The notes under the pieces: model-generated | Databases searched by the model: none | What the model saw: the letters and a program-made list of their open reading frames with translations, nothing else | What the model was told of the DNA's origin: nothing | Shown here: positions 24,470 to 35,159 of the stretch, one piece after another | Layout: every line of letters begins with the position of its first letter | How positions within the stretch are numbered: the first letter of the stretch is position 1 | Position numbers and translations under genes: made by a program | From: Tanypteryx hageni | Taxonomy: Eukaryota > Arthropoda > Insecta > Odonata > Petaluridae | Direction: 5' to 3' | DNA: 64,000 bases | NCBI GenBank assembly: GCA_028673005.1 | Contig: CM054118.1 | Span: 85,065,855-85,129,854, forward strand

Positions 24470-25960
24470 TAGTGTTGCAATTCATCTCTTCCGAGACCAT
24501 TCGTCCAATTATTATCGTTTCTCCTTCGCGCAATGACGTGCGAATCGTACCGGAAGAAATGTGGAGAGACGTTATTCGAACGAATCTTCGGTTGGCAAAA
24601 ACGAGATGGCGGGCAGATCGCTCCGCCAGAACGGCATCTTCCGGTCGAGAGGCAGCGGTGCCCGAGGGGGAGAGAGAAAAAAGACCCCCTCCGGTCGGCT
24701 ATGGCGCAGAGGCGGAGGACAAAAAGCTGGAGGCGGCGAGCTCTCATTTCGCGCGGACGAAGCGCACGTTGCAGCGCAGAGCGCGATGGAACCGCCTAGC
24801 GGTGCTCTCGTCGCGGAAACGCCGTCGCTGCGAAAGGGTAAGAATAAAAAAGACTCATCCGAAACAATCTCATCCCGCTTCGCACCCACCACGACAACTG
24901 AAGACCTAAAAGAAGGAGGCGGCGAATTCTGAAGGCGACGCTGTTGCAGAGCGCGCCTCGAACTCATTTTGGTTTAGGCTGAACGCACACCGGTTAGTCA
25001 AGACAAGACACCATTAGACAAGATAACCTCAGACGATACAAGACACCCTTAGTCCTTAGACACCAACATGACGATTAGTCACAGTCGTGAACGAGATGTA
25101 GGAGGACAAGGTCGTTTTTACGGGTGCACTTTTGATTTGGGAATAAATAATAGTAGGAACAATCATGTCTTACCGTAACAAAATATGTCTTGTCTTGGCT
25201 TGACTAACGGGTGTGCGTTCAGCCTTAGGAATAGGAAACGTGAGACCCATCAGAAGGACGCTAGAGACGTGCGGGAGATTAGGAGGTGGAGCGAAACTTC
25301 GTCACTCATTGCAGCCGCACCCATTTTCGGGAAAACGAGCGTGGGAGGCGTCGCCTAACCGAGTCACGAAGAATGATCCTTATTTTCCGCGGGCGCTCAA
25401 GAAAACATTCCTCGTTCCGATATACGAAGGAGAATTTAATTAGCAAGAAAAATTTTTCTTCCGTACTTTCCTTCGGTCAAATCGAGAATTCGCAATTTTT
25501 TTAGAAAATGCTGCCTCTAACGTTAACCTACTCTTTGACTCCGAAATCCAAAGGTACGCCGTTTGCAACACTCGAACGGATAAAGAGGTCAAATGGACCG
25601 ACGCTTGCCTCCGCCTCTGCGCCGTCCTTTGTCGCCACCTTCATTCCGTCCTCTCTCGAACCGTTTTGCCGCGAGACGTTACCATGGAGAGCGAAGGTGG
25701 CGGACTGCTTCCGCAACGGACCCTTAGTTTCAATGAACCGAATACGGAATTTCGGACTAGTGACCAGACTGCTTCTCGGAGGCACTCTTACGTGGAAGGC
25801 CTCTGCGGACGTGTTTCCGAGCCGCCGCCATTCGACCTATTCTCCAGCTGTCCCCCGGAGGCAGCCGAGGTTCAGGTCGATCGCCTCCCCCAACCGTCGC
25901 CTTTATCCCACGCTTCCCGTAAACGGGCAAAGTAGATAATTCTCTGCGGGTGGCGTAAAT
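24470..25960. promoter_or_regulatory. CpG-rich island, candidate promoter or exon region
   Basis: Dense in CG dinucleotides on both sides of a small transposon (24977-25224), in sharp contrast with the AT-rich flanks. Open frames exist on both strands (24472-24909, 24561-24932, 25508-25939, all +, and antisense frames), as expected for CpG-rich sequence without stops. None has a domain I recognise, so no gene is called. An unmethylated promoter or a first exon of a gene outside the window is possible. Confidence 0.4.
24977..25224. mobile_element. 248-bp Harbinger-type MITE with TTA target duplication
   Basis: Both ends begin GGCTGAACGCACACC and continue (G/C)GTTAGTCAAG, giving inverted repeats of about 26 bp with one mismatch. 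TTA flanks both sides (24974-24976 and 25225-25227), the target duplication typical of PIF/Harbinger. There is no coding frame. It splits the CpG-rich island. Confidence 0.85.
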
Positions 25961-26070
25961 AATGGAAGGTCGAAGCAAACCACTCCACGTTAGAAAATCC
26001 TTCCAAAGGTGAGCGCTAATGAAGACTTTCTGCTAATCTCGAATGGAAGTCCTTAACGAGAGCGGTTGCT

Positions 26071-26166
26071 ATGAGCAGCGGAAGTCTTCCTCCTTCGACA
26101 GCAAAACAACGCATTCTATGAGCCGCGGAAGTCTTCCTCCTCCTTTGATAGCGAGGCAACGCAGAT
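26071..26166 (+). repeat. Tandem duplication, 47-bp unit, 2 copies
   Basis: ATGAGCAGCGGAAGTCTTCC at 26071 recurs as ATGAGCCGCGGAAGTCTTCC at 26118. Both are followed by CTCC, a TTYGAYAGC-like word and CAACGCA, with small indels. Confidence 0.75.
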
Positions 26167-26239
26167 TTCAATGGCGCTAATATTTTGCGCGGAGGAATAA
26201 TTCTAGAGGCGCGGAGACTGATTCCAAATTTCGCCATCA

Positions 26240-27904
26240 AAAGGAAAATCTTCGCTGATTTAGAGCAATGGACAACAAGCTAGGGAGTCGTTATTCTTCT
26301 ATTTCAAGCCCGCGTTGAGTAGCCATTGAAAGAAGGAATGAAATCGCCTCGAGCGGGGAAGAATCGCGACGATCCTACTCGTACCCTTATTGACCTTGGG
26401 TCATTATTTATTTTATTTTTCCTTTTTTCACTGAAAAATATTATAGGAAGCATAACAATTCACAGATTTATCGCACATACCCTTTTTTACAAAAAATTTC
26501 CAGAAATTGAATCTTTACACCAATTTTGAGTTGTTATAGTATTTGAAAGTGCTTTTTGGTAATTATAACTTTTATGTAATTTTTTCTGTTGATCCATCCA
26601 TATTAATTTGTAATAATAGTATGGTAAAAATATATCTGCAAATTTTTAAATTTTAATGGTGAACTTAAAGGTAGTATTTTTAAAATTTTGTTTTTGTTAT
26701 GTGAGGCTTTAATTTAGGTTATTAAGTTCATGAATGCTTTTTTACAAATTTATGATGCCAAAACCGTATTCACCTTCGTAGTCAACGATGGAGGGTATAA
26801 ACTATTCTTAGATATTTGCGAAAAACGTTTTAATATATCATTTATAGGTGCGTTTCGCTTAGAAACTAACGAGATGAAAAAGTATACTCCATAAATGTAA
26901 TTCACAGAGATTTCAAAGGCTATCTTTATGAGAAATACTTATAGAGCAGTATCGAAAAATTAGGGGTTCGTGAATTTTTATCTCCGTAACTATAAGTCGT
27001 AATTATGTTGTTTTGCGGACTTTTACGTGGTAAATAGTTCCCTTTATCCGAATAAAGTGTTTAATGTATAACTTCACCCATTAGCGCGCTTGAAACGCAG
27101 AAATAATCAACATTACATACATTTTTTGAGCAAAGCAAATTCGATAATTGATTATTGTGCTTAAAATCGGCTGTACGCAAAAGTACACACGGTCCAGACT
27201 CAACTTGAGAGAAGATACATTCGATAATTGAAAGCAGTTAATCAAACTTCCCGATCTAAACAATACCCATCAAACGAAATTGTGCTTAAAATTGCATACA
27301 ATGTTTCTTACATAGCTTGAAAGAAACAACATTCCATAATGAAAAGCAGTAAAAATTGTCTGGAAAATTTTAACGAATAAATATGATTATTGGTGTGCTT
27401 GGATTATAACGTAATCGTAGTGGATTGGCACGAATGATAGTTCCGTATCGTGTACTTAGTCCAATAAAAACCATTAATTTTATTCTATTATAGTAAAAAT
27501 TACAATTTTCCGGATTATAAGAAATTATTTAGGCTAATACTAATATTACTATTTACTCTTAGAAAAAAAATGAGAAATCATCTGTAAACTGTATATGCTT
27601 TCTAATTTTTAAAAAAATTGTATTGGTAATAGAAACTTTAATGTTTGGGCCTTCACTTGGCGGTATTTCATCTTAAGAAAACACTAGAAAATTAACTTTT
27701 ACGTTGGACAGACTGGGAGAAACTTCAGCATTAAGTGCAAAGAACATTTGAAGAGCTTCCAAAGTAACTCAACCTCCAACTCTCACTTTGCCAAACAACA
27801 TAGTTTTAATTTGAAAATTTGTCAGTTTGCCGGAAAATCACTGAAACCTAACGCTTTAGAGCAATTATAAATCTTAAAATGTAACAAAGATAACAATGTA
27901 ACGA
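26240..27904. other. AT-rich spacer
   Basis: No frame above 67 codons, no repeat recognised. Confidence 0.5.
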
Positions 27905-28165
27905 TGTTAAATGAGTATTTGTACCTTTCCTCTTCTCCTTTCTTACTGGCCGTCGTTAATCAGAATGAGACCACACACCCTCCCCTCCCTACCTCTAGCC
28001 AATAGTGTCGTCCTTATCCCTTCTTTTCAAGACTGCCTTAACTCTTCCCCTCTCCCGTGCCTAACCTATATATGGCGTGGTTTTGGTCCCTTTGTCACCT
28101 GATGATGATGCTAAGCGTCGAAACCAGGGTCGTGAGCTTTTCTAAATAAAAACTTTGTTGCTATG
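27905..28165 (+). mobile_element. Possible retroelement 3' end
   Basis: A C/T-rich block is followed by CACCTGATGATGATGCTAAG, then GTCGAAACCAGGGTCGTG and an AATAAAAA-containing end near 28146. A pairing of CCTGATGATG with GTCGAAACC just before a polyadenylation-like end is common in 3' regions of Penelope-like and some LINE elements. No coding part is present, so this is tentative. Confidence 0.35.
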
Positions 28166-28339
28166 AAAGTTAATTTTCTCGTGTTTTTTGTATTTGTAAT
28201 AAGTTTTTAAAATAAATTTAAAACCACCAGATCAAAATTTTGTCATCGTATATTTCTCAATAAATCTTGAGATGCTCATTAAAATTAAAATATACGCGAA
28301 AACTTTGACAAATCACAATCTATATTTCATAGAGTCCAA

Positions 28340-28475
28340 GGTGCCGCCTAGAGTCCACTCTGCCTGATGACTGGTTCAGGCGAGACGCCAGGCAGGGTAG
28401 GCTCTAGAGTCCATTCTACCTTGGTGAGATAGACTCTAGAGTCCACTCTGCCTATAGTCCACCCTGCCTGCCACA
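28340..28475. repeat. Internally repeated CTAGAGTCCACTCTGCCT block
   Basis: The word CTAGAGTCCACTCTGCCT occurs at 28348 and 28436, as CTAGAGTCCATTCTACCT at 28403, and in shortened form at 28454. Inverse pieces (AGGCAGGGTAGG) lie between. It is a local direct and inverted repeat cluster in otherwise unique DNA. Confidence 0.7.
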
Positions 28476-28479
28476 CCAG

Positions 28480-29058
28480 CGCGACGAAAGCCTCATTAGG
28501 TCTTTCTATTCTTGTTCTAACATATCTGGTAAAACTGTCAGAATACCACCTAATTTACAACAAGTTATTAAGTGTACCGTGGATCACATATGTGCGCGTT
28601 TCCAGCCATGGATTATTTTAAACTAAACGATAGAATTTGAACAAACGCGCGCCATAAAACAGCGAAACACCACTAAAAATTTCTCCCCCCTCCTAGGTTG
28701 GTGCATTAATTAAAGTATTTGCGTTATTTTAATGAATAAACACTGCAAAACGATATATCAGAAATGATGCCAGGGAAATATCAAAATTTTTATCTACCGG
28801 TTTATTTTATAATCTATTTTAATTAGTCAAACAATCTAAAATTATTATAAATATACCTCACTTGAGCAAAGTATTTGTAATGTCAACGTTTTCGTTTTTT
28901 TCTTCGTCGTAGACAAACCATTTCCTTCCAGTTACAAAATAATACATGCGCACCTCAGGAAATTAAAACGTACTTTCGTAATTATTGCAGGACTTATTTA
29001 TTTCACTTTCTGCGAAGATTGTTTACGTTTACAACAATTAGGTGTCCATGCATGAGGG
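28480..29058. other. AT-rich spacer
   Basis: Nothing recognised up to the left arm of the foldback element. Confidence 0.5.
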
Positions 29059-29245
29059 CAAGGAGAGGACACGGTAGTGGGATCACGGATTTTTATGAAA
29101 CTTGGTAGCCGTGTAACTCTGGATTCCAGGCTCACTGCAACCCCCCCCCCCTTTTGGGCGAATATGGCCGATAGTTTGTTCCGAAAATCGCGATTAAATA
29201 TTGCAATTTCTCGTCAACTGGAATAAATTAATGAAATTAATTGTT

Positions 29246-29311
29246 GGCGGTGATCGTATAGTGAGTGCGTCCTACACGCGAGGTCGCGAGTTCGATTCCC
29301 TCGTTGGTACC
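29246..29311 (+). ncRNA. tRNA-like sequence (not a functional tRNA)
   Basis: GGCGGTGATCGTATAGTG, ACACGCGAGG and a B-box-like GAGTTCGATTCCC follow tRNA order with roughly normal length. The acceptor ends do not pair, the anticodon loop candidate lacks T33, and the T stem is mismatched. The inverse copy in the right arm (30555-30504) breaks off inside the B box. Best read as a tRNA-derived promoter relic inside the foldback element. Confidence 0.4.
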
Positions 29312-29817
29312 TTTTTCTTTCATTCCTCCTCCTCTCACAAATCCTTTTCCGTATTTCGCATTAAAATTTAACTGGGCAGCCAAGTTGGTATTTATATTTT
29401 TTCTTTGCTTTTAGATGGTGGTTCGGATTTTTTTTCTCAAGTCATTCAACGCACGGTTGTCTCAACAAAGTTTAAATTATTGAATCGCATATTCTTCATT
29501 TATCTCAGCACATGCTACATCTTATATTGATGCTTATGACATGGAAAGGATCCCTTAAATTATTTTTGCGATTCCTCCGGATAGTTAAAATATTCCCATT
29601 ATGCGGAGGAATATCAGGAAAAGGATCGTTGATAGTATAAAAAGAAAATGAACTGGTGAGACGTCCGTTAAAAGTACAATAATATAAATCAATAAAAATA
29701 TTTCTTTTATGTATCCCTCAGAAATTTGGTTTATTGATTAAAACATTAATAATCTACAACCACCAATCATCATCGGGAGCAATGATGGGGAAAGTTAGAA
29801 GGGAAACTTTCATTTGC
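29299..29817. other. Left-side segment absent from the right arm
   Basis: Mixed AT-rich DNA between the two left arm blocks. In the right arm the flanking blocks join directly at CGAATTCGATTATGCATCG (read inverted), so this is either an insertion on the left or a deletion on the right. No frame, no terminal repeats recognised. Confidence 0.5.
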
Positions 29818-30042
29818 TTATGCATCGACAGGTAACGGAACTTTTGTTTTATGTTTCATTCCCATAATACGATCGTACATCTCACGATCTATGGCGATAG
29901 CACGATCAGAAATCTTCTGACTAATGTTATAAGAAATTGGAGACTTTCTGCTCGACGGATAAGTTTCTTGCTCGCTTGCTCGAGTTTCTGTGAGTGATTG
30001 CGTTGTCTGTGAGGCTTCATCGTTGTCTTTGGACAGATAAAT
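29818..30042 (-). CDS. Exon-like open frame, C-terminal part, unknown protein
   Basis: Read on the minus strand, 74 codons are open from a stop at 30043-30045 to a TAA at 29818-29820, without an early ATG. It therefore looks like a terminal exon or an old fragment. The first half is Ser/Thr/Glu-rich (EASQTTQSLTETRASEQETY). The second half, KISDRAIAIDREMYDRIMG then MKHKTKVPLPVDA, is encoded in arm 2 and repeated in mirror image at 30401-30505. I recognise no family. Conservation of frame and stop in both arms suggests it once coded for protein. Confidence 0.35.
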   Translation of the reverse strand: MYLSKDNDEASQTTQSLTETRASEQETYPSSRKSPISYNISQKISDRAIAIDREMYDRIMGMKHKTKVPLPVDA

Positions 30043-30319
30043 CTACTGGCAATTTGTGTGCGATCTCTGGAGCTTCGTTTGTATTGTGTGACTTTTAAGG
30101 ATCAACAACAAACAAGCATAAGTCGAAGAATATTTTTTTGAGTCTACGATTCTAGTAAGTATTTTTATTGATTTTTCGTTATTTTCGTAATATCTTGTAC
30201 ATCGGTCAACCTTTTACAGTTCGTTGAAAAATTAATTTCTTCGTAAAATTGCTGACTCTGATCTTTTAGGTTGGAATCTTGGCCATATCCATCTTCAGCA
30301 AAATGCATCCCGCAGATCG

Positions 30320-30505
30320 ATGATGAAAATTTGGGGAAACCTCGTTTATTCGCTGATGCGCTTAACTTTTGCGCCAAGTGGTTTAATTTCTGATCACATC
30401 AGTAAGGAGATTTCTGATCGTGCTATCGCCATCGGTCGTGAGATGTACGGTCGTATTATGGGAATGAAACATAAAACAAAAGTTCTGTTACCTGTCGATG
30501 CATAA
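30320..30505 (+). CDS. Mirror-image open frame, unknown protein
   Basis: A 61-codon frame. The last 35 codons match the C-terminal end of the frame at 29818-30042: EISDRAIAIGREMYGRIMG, then MKHKTKVLLPVDA and the same TAA. Of seven nucleotide differences seen in that shared part, five change the amino acid (including two Asp/Gly and one Pro/Leu) and two are silent. The N-terminal part (MMKIWGNLVYSLMRLTFAPS) comes from the single-copy core. The two frames run outward from the core. Not recognised; a transposon-encoded protein is one possibility. Confidence 0.3.
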   Translation: MMKIWGNLVYSLMRLTFAPSGLISDHISKEISDRAIAIGREMYGRIMGMKHKTKVLLPVDA

Positions 30506-30572
30506 TCGAATTCGCGCCCTCAAGTGTAGGACGCACTCACTTGACGATCACCGCCAACAATTACTTGATCAA

Positions 30573-30916
30573 GCTGAAACCAAGGTCACATACTAATGTG
30601 TTCCCTAATGATTCACCTCCTGCCTACGCGCAATGGGTATCTAACAGGTAGTGCAATGAATAGCTGGATGGCAAGGGAGAAGAGAAGCCCGGTGCCGGCA
30701 TTGACCTACTCTTAACGAAGAACACCAAGGGGCCAACAGCTCAACGTCCTTTCTGAAGGACGGAAAGCTGAATTTGCGCGGTCTCCTCAAACCACACAAA
30801 CAAGAGGCCGGGCGACCTTGGAAAGATCCTACTTACGCAGTATTCGTGCCCGCTGCCTTTTCAAGCAGCAGGCGAGTAGCAGCTAGCGTCTAAACCACTA
30901 CACCACCGGCACCCCT
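30573..30916 (-). mobile_element. Full-length SINE copy 4, tail type B, with 12-bp target duplication
   Basis: TTACTTGATCAA lies on both sides (30561-30572 and 30917-30928), an exact 12-bp duplication that fixes the boundaries. On the minus strand the 344-bp element starts AGGGGTGCCGG. It has the A-box match TGGTGTAGTGG at 30905-30895, a degenerate B-box position, a CTGCTGCTTGAAAAGGCAGC hairpin and the shared body. It ends in the type B tail (CTATTCATTGCACTACCTG). It inserted into the right arm of the foldback element, so it is younger than that element. SINEs depend on a LINE reverse transcriptase; the partner is not identified. Confidence 0.93.
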
Positions 30917-31111
30917 TTACTTGATCAATTAGGCGTGCATTAACACATTTATACCAGTTTACGAGAAATTGCAATATTTAATCGCGATTTTCGGAAAAAA
31001 AAACTATCGGCTGTATACGCCCATAAGGGGGGGTTTGATCCTGGAATCCAGAGCTATACACCTACCAAGTTTCATAAAAATCCGTTATCCCACTACCATG
31101 CCCTCTCCTTG

Positions 31112-32072
31112 TAAGTTCAAAGCGAATTGCGAATTTCTTGCTTGATTTTCTTGATAAAGGCTACTCATGCGATAAAAATTTATTGAACGTTAGAAAATAA
31201 ACGCACATAAAAATGTTCCAACTATTCTAACGCTTTTTCCGTCCTATGTAACATTGGGCTGAGTTTCCCCGCTCTTGGAAAACTTAATAACTTTAGTAGT
31301 CTTCCTGTTAAATTTTAATTCCGACTGGTTCTTGTCTTTCCATCGTACAATTCAATACCGCTATCATCATTATTTATGATTTCGGATCTACGTAGTAGGA
31401 TTAACCGGAAAGTGCGGTTAAAGAAAATTTTTTTACATCACCACCTTCTACGGAAAAACTGAATATATAAGAGTGGGATTAAAATTTCGTGCGCTGAATA
31501 AGAGGAAAAGCGATGTCGAAAGAAATGTTGCGCACCTATTTTGATATTTAAAAAAGACTTGGAAAAGTTTATGATAATATCTTCGAGACTTTCTAAACCC
31601 TAGCAAAGAATTACTTCATGTAATTTTTAAAAGTTCGTCCGTTCATCGCGCTTTTTGGCCACTTCCTGAGATCATTAGCTCGGTATACATATAAAACATC
31701 GTGAGGCAGAGTCCGAAAAATTTATAAATTCCGGTAAAATTCCGGTGATATATTAGAAAGGAACCCTAACGGGAATTAATGCACTGCATGTTTTATTTGT
31801 ATTTTAAAATAAGTCATAATCGAGATACAAACACGGTGCGTGTGTATCAACTATAGAATGAAGTTTATTTTTATTGCTGATAAAATTTTAATCAGTTCAC
31901 AATTTGACCAAAATATTCACTTTGGAATTCAAAAACACGGCTATTTTCACGTTTGTAACAATGAGAAATTTTCACTACTGCATCAAATCGCATTAAACAA
32001 ACTCGAACTTAAACAGACAACCAAGGAGGGTGTAAGGACTAATATACATATTTTTAGGATAATCCATCCAAT
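31112..32072. other. AT-rich spacer
   Basis: The 100-codon + frame 31840-32142 runs into the hAT element and has no domain. Nothing else recognised. Confidence 0.5.
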
Positions 32073-32080
32073 GCGCTGGA

Positions 32081-32371
32081 ACCGGTGTCCCCAAACTACG
32101 GCCCGCGAAAGGATTTTATCCGGCCCGCGGAGATTTTATTAAACATCATAAAATCAGTGTTTCCAATTTAAAAACAGGCGCATTGTTCGCAATAGAATTT
32201 TTTCTTACATTTATTCAGGTTTACTTATAGTTATAGTTATATATGCATGCATGCTTAGGTGATTATAGAATAAAATATTTTAAATTTTGAAACGGTTATT
32301 TTTCGATCCTGCCCGCCTAGCACTTTCAATATTCCTATGTGGCCCTCCTCTCAATAGGTTTGGGAACCCCT
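32081..32371. mobile_element. hAT-type MITE, 291 bp, 8-bp target duplication
   Basis: The left end is ACCGGTGTCCCCAAACTACG followed by GCCCGCG; the right end read inward is AGGGGTTCCCAAACC. The flanks are GCGCTGGA (32073-32080) and GCGCTAGA (32372-32379), an 8-bp duplication with one difference, as expected for hAT. Subterminal GGCCCGC motifs are typical of this group. No coding frame. Confidence 0.85.
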
Positions 32372-32379
32372 GCGCTAGA

Positions 32380-33640
32380 AGGTTGTCGAAGCATATTGCC
32401 AACAAATATAAAAATACTAAACGTTGTAGTGTCGATAATTATATTCATATATAACAATTCTCGTTGATCCTACATTGAAAAGTATTTTCTATTTGTGTTA
32501 ATCAGGGAAATGACGAGCAGCTCTACTAATACACATAACATTGAATACTTCCTTTATAATGAAACTAAGGCGATTAGATAGTGATAAGTTCCCAACGCAT
32601 AAACCATTTAACCCAACTGGAACTGATCGTCACTAAGCTGACGCGGATGGGAATTTCTCATCCTGGAGAGGTGGTGTGGCTAACCCCTGGCACGAGTAGT
32701 TCCTCAGTTGCCCGTTAGCGGTACGGATATCGTACTCACTAGATGCAACATGAAAGCTAACCCTCTCGCTTTTAGAGTGTTACAGCGCAAAACAAGGCGC
32801 GAGGAATGTGGGTCGGATATGGAGGTGTTGCAGGTTGTCCTGTCAAAAACAAAAGCACTTGGAGGGAAAACAATGAGACACATGAGTCGGGCGACTCCTA
32901 GTGTAGAGTCCAATCCGAGCTATATATAAACAGATAATGTTACTCAAAGATATTTATAATTATAATTATATCATATGACATTTTTAATGTTATATTAACA
33001 TTCAAGGAGGAGACTTGATATTTATATCTTCTTGGAAGCTGATTTTCTTATAAAAAAACATTTTTTCCTGGTCGAGTTGTTTTTAATATAAGTTATTTAC
33101 AGCCACAGGCTATATGAAATGCAATTTTTACGTAGAATTAGTTCAAAACAAGTACATTTTACGTTAATGTTGGAATATGTGTGAATTTCAAATTGTGTTT
33201 CTGTGACTATTTTCAATTTTGTAGAGGGCAAATTGCTCACGTTAGCATTTTCCACTGAGTAATATATTTCATTTAATAAAAATTAGGTTAATTAGTTATT
33301 AATACTCTCATTAATACATGAACACGTTAAATTAATCGGCGACCTTTATTTGCGCTCAGTTGAAGAAGTGATCTTTCGGTTCACGTGTTATATTCACTGC
33401 CAATTTATCCTTTGTCTATTCGTACATTTTCTATGTTTACAGTTTTAATGCTTATAATATATACGTCCACTAGATTTAAGTCCACTTAATTATATGTCCA
33501 CATTAGTGCACTCTCAGTACCAAGAGAGCCAATGGTTTTAGGTCCGCTGCTATTCATGTTCATATTCTTCTATGAAGATTAAAAAATTTAGGAAGGAGTG
33601 GGTAGCTTCAGATGTGCCACAGAATCGGAGCACCAATCAA
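32380..33640. other. Spacer with small unrecognised frames
   Basis: At 32640-32930 a patch of higher GC gives overlapping frames on both strands (32708-32929 + and 32704-32913 -). Neither is recognised. The rest is AT-rich. Confidence 0.4.
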
Positions 33641-33839
33641 ATGTCCATCGCCTTCCTGTTTCTCTCTCCATCACTCCCATTCCCCTCTCTCTCTTTCCTC
33701 CCCCTATTCTATTCTCTCCCTCTTTCACCGTGGGAAACGTCCTATCGATGACCTTCAGTGCGGGTGAAGTCCATCATCCCCACTTCTTCCCGAAAGAGCT
33801 CGGGCGCCTCAAATTAGCTCTAAATAGAGGAGCGAGAGA

Positions 33840-35000
33840 AATTATGAAAGAGGGAGAGAGATGAATGTGAGAAAGACGGAAAAATGCAATCAGAGAGAGA
33901 GAATGAGAAAGGGAGGAAGGAGAGGAGAGAGATAAGGTGCGAGAGGGAAGGCGAGAGATAGAATAGACGAAAGAATGATGACAAGTAAAAGGAAGAGAGG
34001 AAGAATAGGAGTAGGTGGAAAGATAATGGAATTATTATGACGAACTTGAGACTAGAAAGACACTCGTTCCATTCAAGATACAACGAAAAGAGAGACAGAG
34101 AGAGAAAGAGGTGAGAGAGATTGCAATAAAAGGGAGGGAGGTAACTTGAAGGGATAAATGAAGCGTATAGGGTCTGAATAGAAAGGAGATCGATGGACTG
34201 AGGGAAAAATGATAAAATTCATCTCAATCTTCGAAGTGATTTAAAAGAAGAGAGCAAATACACGAATTAAGGATAAATAGGCGTTTAAAAAACGCCATCC
34301 GCCTAAATGCATTCTTCTCGATTAAAGTTGTTGCTTGGACCGCAAACACAATAGAAAGGGGAGAATAAGGCCGAGACGAGGAAGAACAATACGAGGGGGA
34401 GATATTGTTAGAGGAGAGAGGGCGTGTTGTGGGATAGGAAGAGGGTCCATTAGGCGAAGAGAATAGGGAAAGCGAATTAGGAGTGCGACCGCCTGAGACG
34501 ATGGGATGAGCGGGAGACGGAGAGGGCGATTTGAAGGAAAAAAGAAGAAAAGGATGGAGGGTAAGGAGAAAAGAGAAAGGGAGGAAGAGAGAAATAGAGA
34601 AAGAAAAGAGGCGGACTCTACGCTTCCGAGACGATAGCTAAAAAGTTAAAAGAGGAGTTAGCGGTTGTTACAGGGAGTGGAATTTTTGCTAAGAGGAGTG
34701 GAGATAGAAAGAGAGGCCGAGCTCTAATGGGAATCGCGAAATTAGAGCGAGAAAAGGTGCGTAAGGAGAATAGGGACGAAAGAAGGGGGAAGTAGCTACG
34801 GGATGGAAAAAAGGAGTGGGGTATTTAAGAGGTGTGGAGATGGAGAGAGAGGAAGATGTGAGGAAAGGGGATAGAGTAGGGGATTCAGGCGGTAGAACGG
34901 AAGAAGAAAAAAGGAAGGAAAAGGCGAGGAGGAGAGTTTGAGAATGAAAAAGGGGGAAAAAGCAGCGCGAGTAAAGAGGGGAAGGTTGAGAGATCCGGGG
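33840..35000 (+). repeat. Purine-rich tract, over 1 kb
   Basis: The + strand is mostly G and A (GAGAGA, GGAAGG, GAAAGAGG words) with few interruptions. Long minus frames such as 34689-35246 (185 codons, Ser/Pro/Leu/Phe-rich) are artefacts of the C/T-rich complement. Confidence 0.85.
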
Positions 35001-35159
35001 CAAGAAAGGATTGAGGGACCGAGGGGAGTGAGAGAGAGAGATGGGAGTATTGATGCCGGGTGGGTGGGAATTGGCCGGATTTGCGGTAAAAGGAGGAGGA
35101 AGGCGAGGCGGATAGACGATGAGGTATGCAAGTTGCATGAGGGCCACGACTGCGACCTT

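Larger units (their letters stand above)
29059..31111. mobile_element. Long inverted-repeat (foldback) element of unknown family
   Basis: The outer arms start CAAGGAGAGG at 29059 and, inverted, end at 31111. They share GGTAGTGGGAT and TTTTTATGAAACTTGGTAG, then a C10/G7 run, ATCGCGATT and GTTGGCGGTGATCGT. Arm 1 is about 240 bp (29059-29298 against 31111-30929 plus 30572-30513). Arm 2 is about 123 bp (29818-29940 against 30512-30390). The left side has 519 extra bp between the arms (29299-29817); the right side carries a SINE (30573-30916). The core 29941-30389 is single-copy. Without the SINE it is about 1.7 kb. No target duplication is evident, and I cannot place it in a known superfamily. 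Confidence 0.7.

Noticed and set aside
24472..25939. Protein-coding gene in the CpG-rich island
   Set aside because: Several overlapping frames on both strands, none with a recognisable domain; the MITE lies between them. Kept only as a candidate regulatory region.
29246..29311. Functional tRNA gene
   Set aside because: The acceptor ends do not pair, the anticodon loop lacks T33 and the T stem is mismatched; a second, broken copy lies in the opposite arm.
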